A stretch of 64,000 nt of DNA from Planococcus kocurii (GTDB lineage: Bacteria > Bacillota > Bacilli > Bacillales_A > Planococcaceae), in contig NZ_CP013661.2 in assembly GCF_001465835.2 (NCBI RefSeq), forward strand, positions 2,472,501 to 2,536,500, read 5' to 3'. A model generated the notes under the pieces. It had not been told where the DNA came from. It worked only from the letters and a program-made list of their open reading frames with translations, and searched no databases. Shown piece by piece: positions 16,220-25,941 of this stretch. A program made the position numbers and the translations under genes. The stretch's first letter is position 1. The number at the start of each line of letters is the position of its first letter.

Positions 16220-16450
16220 ATGATGGCATTCCAACCCCATGAAAAAGAAGTATCTGAATTCGTAGCAGCGCGCTACATAGGCGAATGGATTTCGTTCACT
16301 CGCAACGGCGTCGATGTTAACGGCACAATCTTTAAAATTATGGACAACTCGGTGATTGTTGAAATTTCACCAGAAGACGCAAAAGAAATTGGTGCGGCAT
16401 CCAACATGACCGTAATTTCACATAAGAAATACCGGATCACGGAAGCGTGA
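16220..16450 (+). CDS. DUF2187 family protein (YkvS-like)
   Basis: A 76-residue cytosolic protein with a small beta-barrel pattern (WISFTRNGVDVNGTIFKIMDNSVIVEISPEDAKEIGA..TVISHKKYRI) that I associate with DUF2187/YkvS. The KOW/Tudor-like alternation of strands is suggestive, but the function is unknown. GAGAGG precedes the ATG; GTG at 16214 and ATG at 16223 are alternative starts. A strong terminator follows at once, so it is monocistronic. Confidence 0.75.
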   Translation: MMAFQPHEKEVSEFVAARYIGEWISFTRNGVDVNGTIFKIMDNSVIVEISPEDAKEIGAASNMTVISHKKYRITEA

Positions 16451-16462
16451 TTCGGTGATAAG

Positions 16463-16496
16463 GAGGCTGTTCGCCATGAACAGCCTCTTTTTTTTT
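16463..16496 (+). terminator. Terminator after the DUF2187 gene
   Basis: GAGGCTGTTC / GAACAGCCTC with a 5-nt loop and nine T residues. The following 300 bases up to 16810 contain no gene I can support. Confidence 0.95.
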
Positions 16497-16810
16497 GAGT
16501 GTTTTGGTTTCAATCCGTCCCTCCCGTAACGCGCTTTTGCTAGAGAGCGGAGGTGTCTGTAGTTTTTAAGAAACTGTGGCGATAGTTATGATGGGGAGCC
16601 ATCAGCATGGCCCATATGGTCGATTCGAAAGCGTTCGCTTAAAGCAATTTCTTCGTTTTCACGCGTAGATGTCAGACCAGATATCTAAGTCTTTCGACTC
16701 AAAGCGATTAAAAAATGGAAAATGTACCAGCTAATTCATTCCAAAGGTGACGCTTTTTTGGTAAAGTAAAGTGAAGCAGAACGTTAATTGCCTTGAAAGG
16801 AACTATACGC

Positions 16811-17503
16811 ATGATATCGGACTTTAAATTCTGGCATTTTTTCTCTAGACAAGGGCAACTTATACATAATATACAAATGACTGAAATGCGCAATGTCAAC
16901 AAACGCATTGCCTGCATCATTGCCATCGGTCTGTTGGTTTTTGCCATCGGTGAAGTTTGGGGCATGAATACTTCTTCATTGACGCCACTGTTATCAGCGG
17001 GGATGTGGGACGCTTATACGTTGGCACGTTGGACTTCGCTTATGGGCACACTTCTTTGGGCTGGGTTTTATGTAGCTTTCCATTTATATGGAGCTTCTTT
17101 TTTATTCAGCAAAATTCTGAAGATGCCGTGGCGAGCCGCGATCATCATGCAAATGTATGTGACTGCTTTACTGGTCATCGAAAAAGGGTTGATTTTCTTA
17201 CTGTTTGCTGTGACTGGTTTTACGACGTCTGTTTCATTTTTCTCGTTCGGACCGATTGCCGCGACGTTTTTGGATAATCATTTCTTGATTTATTTCTTTA
17301 ACCAACTGACTGTATTTACTTCCTTAATCATCGCTGTACAATATCGTTTTATCCGCAGCTTTACAAAAACCAGCCCGAAACTGATTTTATTCGGCTTGAT
17401 TATGCTGCATATTTTCGTAGCACTGTTCGTAGCCTTGTTTAGCCTGGTTCCGGTAAACGACATGTTGAGTGGTTTCATGGAAGGGGGCAACCCATTTGAA
17501 TAA
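16811..17503 (+). CDS. Polytopic membrane protein paired with an HlyD-like adaptor
   Basis: A 230-residue protein with about five to six membrane helices (IACIIAIGLLVFAIG, SLMGTLLWAGFYVAFHLYG, IIMQMYVTALLVIEKGLIFLLFAV, LTVFTSLIIAVQY, LILFGLIMLHIFVALFVALF) and a soluble N-terminus. The layout is like the Yip1 group of membrane proteins, but I cannot assign it firmly. It overlaps the following adaptor gene by 8 bases, so the two are translationally coupled and probably form one export or envelope complex. AAAGGA lies 9 bases before the ATG at 16811. Confidence 0.7.
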   Translation: MISDFKFWHFFSRQGQLIHNIQMTEMRNVNKRIACIIAIGLLVFAIGEVWGMNTSSLTPLLSAGMWDAYTLARWTSLMGTLLWAGFYVAFHLYGASFLFSKILKMPWRAAIIMQMYVTALLVIEKGLIFLLFAVTGFTTSVSFFSFGPIAATFLDNHFLIYFFNQLTVFTSLIIAVQYRFIRSFTKTSPKLILFGLIMLHIFVALFVALFSLVPVNDMLSGFMEGGNPFE

Positions 17504-18794
17504 GTTCTTTTTTGTCGGTTTATCGGTAGCAGTTGTTGCTTTTTTGACAGCTAATGCTCTTTTGCTATTTGGTGAGAAAAGCATTTTGCCGAAAAGCGTG
17601 TATGTCAGTGATTATGAACAAAGTTATGCCCGTACATACGATACGGAATTGTTCAAAGAAGCTCTAACAGCTCCGCAAGGAATCGTGGAAATTTATGTTC
17701 AAGATCATGAAGCACTTGAACAATGGACCGTGAGTGAAGGAGACCGCGTAACAGCAGGATCTGAGCTAGCGCTATTAAACGAAGCAGAAACAGAAGAACA
17801 GCGTGCGGCGTGGGAAACACAGAAAACGGCTTTAGAAGGGCAGCAAACCGAAGTGAGAAGCTCGCTTGCCACACTTCAACAGGCTAAAAACGCTCAAAGC
17901 GGCCCTGTATCACAAGATGCGTCGAATAATTCCGAAGTTACCAACGAAGACGGTGAAACCATCGAGTTTGACGTCAATGTGTCTGTCGGTGTAGCGGTTC
18001 CACAAGATGGCTCTTACGCTGCAGGCATTGCTCAAGCAGAACAACAATTGGCTTCTATTGAATCACAATTAGCGGTATTGAATGCGCAATTGTCACAAAG
18101 CTTGTCGAACCCGTCTGTCATCAGTCCCGTAGATGGAACGGTGTCCAAAATCAACCGCGACACAGCACCGTTAAGTATTGAAATTTATTCCGATGAAAAA
18201 GTATTTCTTAGCTATGTGTTAGAAGATGAATGGCCGTTAGTCCAAGTCGCAGATGCAGTTAAAATTCAAGGCGAAGGCATTGATGGGATAGCTACGGGGA
18301 CAGTCCAAAGCGTTTCTGAAGTGCCAGCTGAAAAATCCAAATGGCTAGAAGCCTATCATCAGTTAGATCCAAAAAAGCAAAACAACCCACTGGCGTATTA
18401 CGAAATTCGAGTGGTGGCGGATACGCCGATTGAAGAGGTAATGCCCTTTGGCACTAACGTCAACACGTCGATTACAGTAGAAAAAGCTGAAAATGCGGTT
18501 GCATTACCGACAGCTTGGCTTTTCGATTACGACGGAGTAGATGGCAAAACACATGTATTGAACATTAACGGTCGTCCGCAGACATTGCCTGTAACTACCG
18601 ATTTTGAAGACGGTGCGAAAGCCGTATTGTCAAAAGGGCCAGAAGCCGGAACGGTTATTATTCATGAAGACAAGCTCGAGACTTTTGTCTCGCCGCCAAA
18701 AGTCTTTATGCCATTCCCAGGACGTCAACCCAATTTTGAAGATGCGAAAAATACGTCTTGGCGTGCTTATGTTGAATACGTCTTGGCGCGTTAA
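17496..18794 (+). CDS. HlyD/RND-type membrane-fusion (efflux adaptor) protein
   Basis: A 432-residue protein with one N-terminal membrane helix (about residues 3-23) and an extracytoplasmic part. A lipoyl/barrel-sandwich half (GIVEIYVQDHEALEQWTVSEGDRVTAGSELALL) leads into a coiled coil (about residues 95-200, with ETEEQRAAWETQKTALEGQQ), then the second lipoyl half (SPVDGTVSKINRD) and a beta-barrel domain. Adaptors of this fold connect a membrane pump to the outside layers. The TTG start has AAGGGGG upstream and lies inside the previous gene. No ATPase or RND pump gene is adjacent; the partner is the polytopic protein before it. Confidence 0.8.
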   Translation: MNKFFFVGLSVAVVAFLTANALLLFGEKSILPKSVYVSDYEQSYARTYDTELFKEALTAPQGIVEIYVQDHEALEQWTVSEGDRVTAGSELALLNEAETEEQRAAWETQKTALEGQQTEVRSSLATLQQAKNAQSGPVSQDASNNSEVTNEDGETIEFDVNVSVGVAVPQDGSYAAGIAQAEQQLASIESQLAVLNAQLSQSLSNPSVISPVDGTVSKINRDTAPLSIEIYSDEKVFLSYVLEDEWPLVQVADAVKIQGEGIDGIATGTVQSVSEVPAEKSKWLEAYHQLDPKKQNNPLAYYEIRVVADTPIEEVMPFGTNVNTSITVEKAENAVALPTAWLFDYDGVDGKTHVLNINGRPQTLPVTTDFEDGAKAVLSKGPEAGTVIIHEDKLETFVSPPKVFMPFPGRQPNFEDAKNTSWRAYVEYVLAR

Positions 18795-18802
18795 ACAAGC
18801 AA

Positions 18803-18834
18803 AAAACCCGGAAGCAACAGCTTTCGGGTTTTTG
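18803..18834 (+). terminator. Terminator after the adaptor gene
   Basis: AAAACCCGGAAGC / GCTTTCGGGTTTTT, 4-nt loop, one wobble pair, T-rich end. Confidence 0.85.
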
Positions 18835-18948
18835 ACTGTTTTAGAAAGACTGGATATCATCAGTTAGAACGGGCAATCATGTACGATGGAGTAAGAAAAG
18901 ACGTAAATTTCGACTTGCCGTTAAAAGTAGACGAACGGAGTGTGTAGA

Positions 18949-19215
18949 ATGGAAAAAACAGATTGGCGGTTTAAAATAGCTCACAAAGAAGCGTGGATTG
19001 GCGTCGGCTTGGCATTGTTTAATTTTATTTGGTGGTTTGGCTTTGCGTATGGTCTCGGTTCACGACCTGTTGATGAGTACAGCTACATTTTCGGTTTGCC
19101 AGATTGGTTTTTTTACAGTTGTGTCGTTGGCTTTTTGCTGATTTCGGTATTGGTCATCGTCGTGGTCCATTTTTTTTTCACAGAAGTACCGTTTGACGAA
19201 GAGGAGGATTCATGA
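18949..19215 (+). CDS. yhdT: DUF997 family membrane protein (YhdT-like)
   Basis: An 88-residue protein with two membrane helices (about residues 17-37 and 53-75) and an acidic C-terminus EVPFDEEEDS. It resembles YhdT/DUF997, which in Escherichia coli also lies directly before panF. The ATG stands 8 bases after ACGGAG. Its stop codon overlaps the start region of panF (ATGATG around 19212), showing tight coupling. Likely an accessory partner of the symporter; the role is not established. Confidence 0.85.
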   Translation: MEKTDWRFKIAHKEAWIGVGLALFNFIWWFGFAYGLGSRPVDEYSYIFGLPDWFFYSCVVGFLLISVLVIVVVHFFFTEVPFDEEEDS

Positions 19216-20675
19216 TGAATTATGCAGTATTGGTGCCGATGATTGTCTTTTTACTGGTCATTTTCTTTATCGGCTATTGGTCGAGTCGTAAGTTGTCGAC
19301 GTCTTCCAATTTCATTAGTGATTATTTCCTCGGCGGTCGTGAACTTGGTGGCTTCGTGCTGGCGATGACGATGGTCGCGACTTACGGCAGTGCCTCGAGT
19401 TTTCTTGGTGGTCCCGGCACAGCCTATACGATGGGATTTGGTTGGGTGCTGCTCGCCATGGCACAAGTCGTAACCGGTTATTTTGTGTTAATGATCCTCG
19501 GTAAAAAATACGCCATTATGGCACGCCGCTACAAAGCGATTACGATGATTGATTTTTTGAAATCACGTTACAACAGTTCAGCTGTCGTATTGCTATCTGC
19601 TTTTAGCATTATTGTTTTTCTTTTCTCAGCGATGGCAGCACAGTGGATAGGCGGGGCACGCCTTGTCGAGTCACTAACGGGTTTATCGTATAATTCAGCG
19701 CTGTTTTTGTTTGCGGTTAGTGTACTTGTTTACGTTACAATTGGCGGTTTCCGCGCAGTTGCACTGACAGATGCTGTTCAAGGCGCCGTTATGCTAGTCG
19801 GGACACTGGTGTTGTTGGTCGCAGTTATTAGTGCAGGCGGCGGCATTCCGAATATCGTGAATGACCTGATCAATGAAAACCCGAATTTGGTGACGCCTTA
19901 TGGTGCAACTGGTGATTTAACGGCCGCTTACGTGTCATCATTTTGGATTTTGGTTGGTGTCGGCGTAGTTGGCTTGCCGCAAATTGCGGTGCGTGCCATG
20001 TCTTATAAAAATTCGCGTTCGATGCACCGAGCTTTGATTATTGGAACCCTTGTCACCGGTGTGATTATGCTCAATATGCATTTGATCGGCGTCTTTGCAC
20101 GCCCCGTGATGCCAGGTATTGAAATTGGCGACAAAGTGATTCCACTGATTGCACTGGAAACCTTGCCGCCTTGGGTAGCGGGCATCGTTCTTGCCGCTCC
20201 AATGGCTGCCATTATGTCAACAGTCGACTCGTTGCTCCTGCTAGTTAGCTCGTCGATTGTGAAAGATGTTTACTTAAATTACGTAAAACCTGACGCCACG
20301 ATCCAAACGATCAAGCGCATTTCTTTTGGTGTGACAGGGGTTCTTGGCGTTATTGTCTTTTTACTAGCATTAAATCCACCAGAACTATTAATTTTCTTGA
20401 ATCTATTTGCCTTCGGTGGCCTAGAAGCCGCTTTTATTTGGCCGATTGTTCTTGGGTTGTACTGGAAGTGGGGCAATAAATACGGCGCGATTGCATCGAT
20501 GGCAACAGGGATTAGTAGCTATATCGCTTTGCATTTTTATAACCTGGAAAACGGCAATCTGTTCGGTGTGCACACAGTGACCATGCCGGTGCTGTTATCA
20601 CTCGCTGCTTTTGTTGTATTTAGTTTATTGATTGACAGAAAGGCCTATCAGTATAATGTTCCTACACTTAAATAA
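19215..20675 (+). CDS. panF: Sodium/pantothenate symporter PanF
   Basis: A 486-residue solute:sodium symporter family (SSF) protein with about 13 membrane helices that imports pantothenate, the precursor of coenzyme A. SSF features include GGRELGGFVLAMTMVATYGSASSFLGGPGTAY near the first helices and YVTIGGFRAVALTDAVQGAVML in the middle. The call to PanF rather than another SSF member rests on the adjacent yhdT and overall resemblance. ATG codons at 19212 and 19215 are adjacent; the second is better spaced (7 bases) from AGGAGG. Confidence 0.85.
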   Translation: MNYAVLVPMIVFLLVIFFIGYWSSRKLSTSSNFISDYFLGGRELGGFVLAMTMVATYGSASSFLGGPGTAYTMGFGWVLLAMAQVVTGYFVLMILGKKYAIMARRYKAITMIDFLKSRYNSSAVVLLSAFSIIVFLFSAMAAQWIGGARLVESLTGLSYNSALFLFAVSVLVYVTIGGFRAVALTDAVQGAVMLVGTLVLLVAVISAGGGIPNIVNDLINENPNLVTPYGATGDLTAAYVSSFWILVGVGVVGLPQIAVRAMSYKNSRSMHRALIIGTLVTGVIMLNMHLIGVFARPVMPGIEIGDKVIPLIALETLPPWVAGIVLAAPMAAIMSTVDSLLLLVSSSIVKDVYLNYVKPDATIQTIKRISFGVTGVLGVIVFLLALNPPELLIFLNLFAFGGLEAAFIWPIVLGLYWKWGNKYGAIASMATGISSYIALHFYNLENGNLFGVHTVTMPVLLSLAAFVVFSLLIDRKAYQYNVPTLK

Positions 20676-20739
20676 GGGCTAGGTACAAAATGGTAAAATA
20701 AATGCTTGTCCTAGGATAGGCGAAAGAAGGTCTGTACAA

Positions 20740-21654
20740 TTGACTCCTTGGAAAATTTACGGCATCTTAACAGCTGTTATGATTGTGTGGGGCTTTAACT
20801 TATCTGCTGTTAAATACATGTTGGAATTTATCGACCCCGTCACTTTAACGGCATTTCGAATTTTGTTGGCGGGAATATCGGTAATGGCGATACTCGCGAG
20901 CTTTAGAATGCTCAGATGGCCAGCCAAAAGTGAATGGAAATTTATCTTCCTCGGTTCGTTACTCAATGTAGTGGCCCACCATTATTTCTTGTCAAACGGC
21001 TTGTCTATTACGACCGGTTCGAATGCAGGGCTAATTCTAGGTACGGGGCCAATGCTAACAGCCGTGCTGGTGTCTCTAATCATGCGCAATTATCCGTCTA
21101 AACTGCAGTGGCTCGGAGTAGTGGTTGGCTTTGCCGGAGTGGCGGCTACCGTCATGGTAGGAAATGGTACAGCTAGCGGATTGAACACGGGTGACATTTT
21201 TGTCTTTATCTCGATTTTAGCGCAAGTCTTAAGTTACATTGTGATCGCTAACGCTGCACGTACCTTAGACCCGCGCATATTGACGGGGTATATGTTTGTG
21301 ACAGGTGCACTCGTGTTGTTCGTTATTTCACTCCTACAAGAACCCGGTGAAATCCAAGCGTTTGCTGCTGTACCTGTATCCTTTTGGGTTGCATTCGGGT
21401 TTTCCGCGATGATTGGAACGGCCGTTGGTCACATGCTCTACAATTATTCAATTGGACAAGCAGGACCAACAAAAGCAGCTATTTTCATGAACTTGAATAC
21501 TTTGTTTTCGTTAGTAGGAGCCAGTGTGATTTTAAATGAAAAAATCACAGTCGGTCATATTTATGGATTGGTGCTCATTGTAATCGGCGTGCTGTTCGGT
21601 TCTGGTGCCGCTGAAGACTTATTAAAAAAACGTAAAAAGCGGCTCTCGTCTTGA
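20740..21654 (+). CDS. EamA/DMT-family transporter
   Basis: A 304-residue protein with ten predicted membrane helices in two EamA repeats (about residues 5-140 and 155-295). Typical marks are the N-terminal WGFNLSAVKYMLEFIDPVTLTAFRILLAG, and in the second repeat GTAVGHMLYNYSIGQAGPTKAAIFMNLNTLFSLVGASVILNEKIT. The family exports or imports amino acids and other small metabolites; the substrate cannot be read from sequence. TTG start with AAGAAGG 9 bases upstream. The terminator hairpin begins inside the last codons. Confidence 0.85.
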   Translation: MTPWKIYGILTAVMIVWGFNLSAVKYMLEFIDPVTLTAFRILLAGISVMAILASFRMLRWPAKSEWKFIFLGSLLNVVAHHYFLSNGLSITTGSNAGLILGTGPMLTAVLVSLIMRNYPSKLQWLGVVVGFAGVAATVMVGNGTASGLNTGDIFVFISILAQVLSYIVIANAARTLDPRILTGYMFVTGALVLFVISLLQEPGEIQAFAAVPVSFWVAFGFSAMIGTAVGHMLYNYSIGQAGPTKAAIFMNLNTLFSLVGASVILNEKITVGHIYGLVLIVIGVLFGSGAAEDLLKKRKKRLSS

Positions 21655-21665
21655 GCCGTTTTTTA
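21635..21665 (+). terminator. Terminator overlapping the EamA stop codon
   Basis: AAAAGCGGCTC / GAGCCGTTTTTT with a 7-nt loop. Confidence 0.8.
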
Positions 21666-21797
21666 TCTGTCTAAATCGGTATTGCGACAAGGAGACTTGC
21701 TATTTTTAAGTCGCCGCTCTTTTTATTTAGACGAAGTTTTACTATAATAAAATAAAGATAGATAGATAGCTTTAGACAACTAGAGGAGTGAAGAGCC

Positions 21798-23411
21798 GTG
21801 GCCACATTATGGGGGACGCCAGAGAAATTACAGGAATTATTGTGTGAACTTGTTAGTTGGAAAAGCTTAACGTTGACGGATGGAGAAGTGGAGTTTGCTT
21901 ACAAGCTTCAAGACAAATTAATGGAGCTGCCCTATTTTCAAGCAAACCCAGAACATATCGGCATGGGTGAAGTAAACTGGGGGCGTCAAAGCGTAACGGC
22001 TCTTTATAAACACCCAGAAGCGGTAGACACCATTGTCTTGCTGAGCCATTTTGATACGGTACACACAGGAGAATATGGAGATTTGGAACCTTTAGCATGC
22101 AGTCCCCAGTTACTAGGCGAAGCTTTTCAGCAGATTCGCGATGAACTCGATGCAGATACCGTACGTGATCTTGATTCTGGAGAATACCTCTTTGGCCGCG
22201 GAACGATGGACATGAAAGCAGGTCTTGCGCTTCACATGGCGTTGGTCGAAAAAGCATCAATCGAACAGTGGCCGATCAACTTATTGTTGATGACCGTTCC
22301 GGATGAAGAAGTAAACTCAGCAGGCATGCGCTACGGGGTAACTAGGCTGCTCGACCTCGAACGCGAACACGGGCTGGAATTTATTTTATTTCTAAACGGT
22401 GAACCGGTTTTTGCGATGAAGCCAGGTGACACAGCGCATTATTTATATACGGGGTCCATCGGTAAAATTATGCCATCGGCTCTTTTTTACGGCAAGGAAA
22501 CACATGTCGGCGAACCGCTTTCAGGCATCACGTCGAGCTATATTTCCACATACTTAACGCACCGGATGGAATGGAATTCTAGCTTTAGAGAAGTGGTTTA
22601 CGGCGAACCTACGCCGTTACCCGTGACATTGACGCAACGTGATATGAAAGAAGAATACTCAGCGCAAACACCTTACCGCACTTCTGCGATGTACAATGTC
22701 TTTACGATGGAACGCAATGCAGAAGAAGTATTCGACATTTTCGAAAATGTGGCAAAAGGAGCGGCTGCTCATTGCGAACGTGATTATTACGCCATGTGTG
22801 AACGTGAAAACATCGAACCTGTCGGTGGCATTAACGTCATGCGCTACGAAAAATTAATGGAATACGCACGCACTAAATTCGGCCACGATTATATTACAGA
22901 CTTACTGCGTGACACGTTAATGCATCCTGAGTGGGACGTTCGTGAAAAATCCATGCATGTTACAGACATTTTGCTCATCAACTGCCAAGAACTAACGCCA
23001 GCAATGGTGTTAATGTACGCACCGCCTTTTTACCCGCCAGTAAACTCATCTGAAAATGAACTGGTTAAACGCTGCGTTGCACAAGTCATAGAAAACGCCA
23101 AAGAAAAATTTGATTTAGATGTTAAACAAGGTCACTTTTTTAACGGCATCTCAGACCTCAGCTATGTTAGCTACAAAGACCAAAGCGACGGCTGGGTCAC
23201 TTATGAAAACAACACACCGGTTTACGGCGATTCCTACAGCATTCCGTTTCAAGCGATGAAACAATTATCTGCGCCTGTTCTCAATGTTGGGCCATACGGC
23301 AAAGACGCACATAAACGCACAGAACGACTGCACATCAAAAATACATTTGAAGAAATGCCGATTCTCTTAGAACAAATGATTTTATCCATTCCAGTAAAAA
23401 GTCGCCACTAA
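21798..23411 (+). CDS. M20 family metallopeptidase, RocB/YqjN-like
   Basis: A 537-residue cytosolic M20 peptidase. The dinuclear zinc-site pattern is visible: LLSHFDTVHTGEYG (H..D), GRGTMDMKAGLALH (Asp), VPDEEVNSAGMRYG (catalytic Glu-Glu). The length well above 400 and the long middle region match RocB/YqjN-type proteins, which in B. subtilis are tied to arginine use, although I see no other arginine genes here. GTG start with GAGGAG 9 bases upstream. It stands alone, with its terminator overlapping the stop. Confidence 0.8.
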   Translation: MATLWGTPEKLQELLCELVSWKSLTLTDGEVEFAYKLQDKLMELPYFQANPEHIGMGEVNWGRQSVTALYKHPEAVDTIVLLSHFDTVHTGEYGDLEPLACSPQLLGEAFQQIRDELDADTVRDLDSGEYLFGRGTMDMKAGLALHMALVEKASIEQWPINLLLMTVPDEEVNSAGMRYGVTRLLDLEREHGLEFILFLNGEPVFAMKPGDTAHYLYTGSIGKIMPSALFYGKETHVGEPLSGITSSYISTYLTHRMEWNSSFREVVYGEPTPLPVTLTQRDMKEEYSAQTPYRTSAMYNVFTMERNAEEVFDIFENVAKGAAAHCERDYYAMCERENIEPVGGINVMRYEKLMEYARTKFGHDYITDLLRDTLMHPEWDVREKSMHVTDILLINCQELTPAMVLMYAPPFYPPVNSSENELVKRCVAQVIENAKEKFDLDVKQGHFFNGISDLSYVSYKDQSDGWVTYENNTPVYGDSYSIPFQAMKQLSAPVLNVGPYGKDAHKRTERLHIKNTFEEMPILLEQMILSIPVKSRH

Positions 23412-23426
23412 GGCGGCTTTTTTTTA
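23400..23426 (+). terminator. Terminator overlapping the M20 peptidase stop
   Basis: AGTCGCC / GGCGGCT with wobble pairing and eight T residues; the stop codon sits in the loop. Confidence 0.75.
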
Positions 23427-23668
23427 TGGTTTTCGCTCGTGAAAAGAGTCTATGGGCTTTGGGCATATATGGATTTCAGAACGCTGAGCGAGCGTGTGGC
23501 AGAAGGCTGAAAAGTTCGGCTAGAGAACTAAAAATGGAACATTCACATAGCAATAGCCAGCTTCTAAATCTCAAATTTAAAAGCTATAACGCTCTCAAAA
23601 ACGATTTTTGGATATAAATGGGAACTATCTGAAAAACCTGTTAAACTACTTAAAAAAGGAGGAACTGT

Positions 23669-24613
23669 ATGATTATCAAATACCGAGAACTGCCAGCAAA
23701 AATTAACGGTTATGAAGCTTTACTGAAAAGACTATCGCCAAGGCACCCGAAACGAACAGCTATTAAAACGAGTCTTCATAAAGCAAGAGCCGATTATGGA
23801 GGTGAAGAGCGTCTAGACGAAGCGCTCTATTTTTTCGATCCACCATACGCATATCAAATGATCCAAGATTTTTCATTGGACGGACCGTTCAAAATTCAAG
23901 TCGATACTGTTTTGATTACACAAAGCTGCGTGATTTTACTGGAAGTCAAAAACATTACAGGCAAACTTCAATTCAAGCAAAATCCTAGCCTGCTGCATAC
24001 CATTTCGGCAGACGGAGAAGTTAAAAGCGATACAAGTCCAATCACGCAAATGGATGAGACCGCGCTGCGTGTAGAAAAAATTTTAAGAAAAGTGGGTTAT
24101 AAGTTGCCGGTTTCTAGCATAATGGTCGTTGCCCATCCCTCTCAAATCGTCGAAGAAGTACCACGAAACTGTCGAATACTAGCAGTCGGCGACATAAACT
24201 TCTATTTGTCTACCTTAAACTTACCCACACCGATCCTTTCAGTAGAAGAACTCCATGAACTCGGCAAAACACTCCTCACATTCCATCAAAACGTTCCGGC
24301 TTTTCCACTTGCTCCTAAGTTTCAAATCGAACAATCTGAAATCGAAACCGGCGTTTTCTGTCCACGTTGTCACCTTGGGAAAATGGAACGAACAACAATA
24401 GCATGGGAATGTGAAACATGCCGGTTGATCAGCAGAAACGCACACTTAACGGCACTCGACGAATGGTTTATGCTATTAAAATCATCAATTAGCACAGCAG
24501 AATGTTGTGGATTTATTGGGATGACAAATCTCGAAACAGCTAAACATTTTCTACTGAAAAACGGTTGTCAACCAGTAGGTGGAAGGCGATATCGCCATTA
24601 TACTCGTCAATAA
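23669..24613 (+). CDS. NERD-domain protein with C-terminal zinc ribbon
   Basis: A 314-residue protein. The NERD (nuclease-related) domain spans about residues 40-150; its restriction-enzyme-like core shows GEERLDEALYFF, the acidic IQVDTVLIT and EVKN. A zinc ribbon follows at about 230-255 (CPRCHLGKMERTTIAWECETC). NERD proteins are presumed to act on DNA, but few have been studied. No membrane segment or signal peptide. AAAGGAGG precedes the ATG. It stands alone; no helicase or defence genes adjoin, so a role in defence is not supported by context. Confidence 0.82.
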   Translation: MIIKYRELPAKINGYEALLKRLSPRHPKRTAIKTSLHKARADYGGEERLDEALYFFDPPYAYQMIQDFSLDGPFKIQVDTVLITQSCVILLEVKNITGKLQFKQNPSLLHTISADGEVKSDTSPITQMDETALRVEKILRKVGYKLPVSSIMVVAHPSQIVEEVPRNCRILAVGDINFYLSTLNLPTPILSVEELHELGKTLLTFHQNVPAFPLAPKFQIEQSEIETGVFCPRCHLGKMERTTIAWECETCRLISRNAHLTALDEWFMLLKSSISTAECCGFIGMTNLETAKHFLLKNGCQPVGGRRYRHYTRQ

Positions 24614-24652
24614 TAAACGGGAAACTTGAATTGTGAACACACGGATTGAATA

Positions 24653-24695
24653 GGGGAAATCTCCGTGTAGCAGCGCGGAATACGGAGGTTCCCCC
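24653..24695. other. Imperfect 14-bp hairpin upstream of amhX-like gene
   Basis: GGGGAAATCTCCGT / ACGGAGGTTCCCCC with a 15-nt loop, followed by a C run, not T. It could be a folded leader or a DNA-binding site; it does not look like a terminator. Confidence 0.5.
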
Positions 24696-24787
24696 CCCTC
24701 ACTTACAGCATTTCTTCACAACTTTCTCCTGTCCTCGTGTACAATCAAACTATAGTATTTAATTTTTCAGTTAAAGGAGTCGAGCCG

Positions 24788-25879
24788 ATGAATAGTGAAC
24801 AGCAAATAGTGGATTATTTTCATCATTTTCACGCGCATCCAGAAGTCAGTTGGAGAGAGGTAGAAACGACAAAAAAATTAGCAGCGATTATGACTGAACT
24901 GGGCGTCAAACATCATACGTTTCCAGATGTTACCGGGTTGATTGCTGAAATTGGTGAAGGACCAGAAGTAATTGCAATGCGGGCCGACATAGATGCGCTT
25001 TGGCAAGAAGTGGACGGGACATTGCAAGCTAATCATTCGTGCGGCCATGATGCCAATATGGCGATGGTGCTCGGTGCATTGCTGTATTTAAAAGATGAAA
25101 CACTAACGAAACGTGTACGTTTTATTTTTCAGCCGGCCGAAGAATTGGGCAATGGCTCACTGTCAATGATTGAACGTGGGGCAATTGATGAAGTTTCGCA
25201 ACTATATGGTGTTCATTTACGTCCTATCGAAGAGTTGCCATTTGGCCAAGTGACACCTGCACTTCATCACGGATCGGGTATTTTCTTAAGAGGAAAGATT
25301 CAAGGTGTCGATGCTCACGGGGCACGTCCGCATCAAGGAAAGAATGCTATCGATGTGATTGCAGCCATTCATCAATTTGTAAAATCGGTTTATTTCTCGC
25401 CGTTTGAATCTTATTCAGCAAAGCTGACTCATATCCAAACAGGTGGAGACAGCCTCAACATCATTCCGGGAGGAGCGAAATTTGCACTGGATGTTCGGTC
25501 GCAATCGAATGGATTAATGATAGAACTGCAGCAAAAAATTAGCGACGGCTTAACAGCGATTGCCAAACTGCATGATGTCGAAATCACTTTTGAGTGGACG
25601 GATTATACGCCTGCTGCGGAAGTGTCAGAAACCGCGATGCACATTGCGGATGCCGCTATTCGTCAGACACTTGGGGACGAAGCAACTGCACCACCTATTC
25701 AAACAACCGGTGCAGATGATTTTCATTTTTATACCATTAAAAAACCTGAACTTCATGCCGCGATGATTGGCATTGGAGCAGATTTGACGCCAGGGCTTCA
25801 TCATCCAATGATGAATTTTAACCTCAAAGCACTTGATATTGGTGCACGTGTTTTAGCCAATATAGCAAAGCACAAATAA
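24788..25879 (+). CDS. amhX: M20D amidohydrolase, AmhX-like
   Basis: A 363-residue metal-dependent amidohydrolase of the M20D group (N-acyl amino acid or peptide aminoacylase type). Metal-binding motifs: MRADIDAL, HSCGHDANMAM, FQPAEELGNGS, YGVHLRP and the C-terminal HHPMMNFN. The dimerisation domain contains VDAHGARPHQGKNAIDV. It resembles AmhX of B. subtilis more than the YxeP/hippurate hydrolase type, but the substrate is unknown. The ATG at 24788 has AAAGGAG 9 bases upstream; earlier in-frame codons lack a ribosome site. Confidence 0.8.
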   Translation: MNSEQQIVDYFHHFHAHPEVSWREVETTKKLAAIMTELGVKHHTFPDVTGLIAEIGEGPEVIAMRADIDALWQEVDGTLQANHSCGHDANMAMVLGALLYLKDETLTKRVRFIFQPAEELGNGSLSMIERGAIDEVSQLYGVHLRPIEELPFGQVTPALHHGSGIFLRGKIQGVDAHGARPHQGKNAIDVIAAIHQFVKSVYFSPFESYSAKLTHIQTGGDSLNIIPGGAKFALDVRSQSNGLMIELQQKISDGLTAIAKLHDVEITFEWTDYTPAAEVSETAMHIADAAIRQTLGDEATAPPIQTTGADDFHFYTIKKPELHAAMIGIGADLTPGLHHPMMNFNLKALDIGARVLANIAKHK

Positions 25880-25941
25880 AAATATAAAAAATGATAGAAA
25901 ACAAGGAAAAAGGGTATAGGTAAAACAGAGTAAAAAAAGCA

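Noticed and set aside
23426-23617. 63-codon frame between the M20 peptidase and the NERD gene
   Set aside because: No ribosome site and no recognisable protein features; begins at the terminator.
23669-24613. NERD protein as part of a defence island
   Set aside because: No helicase, methylase, toxin or phage genes are adjacent; context is metabolic.
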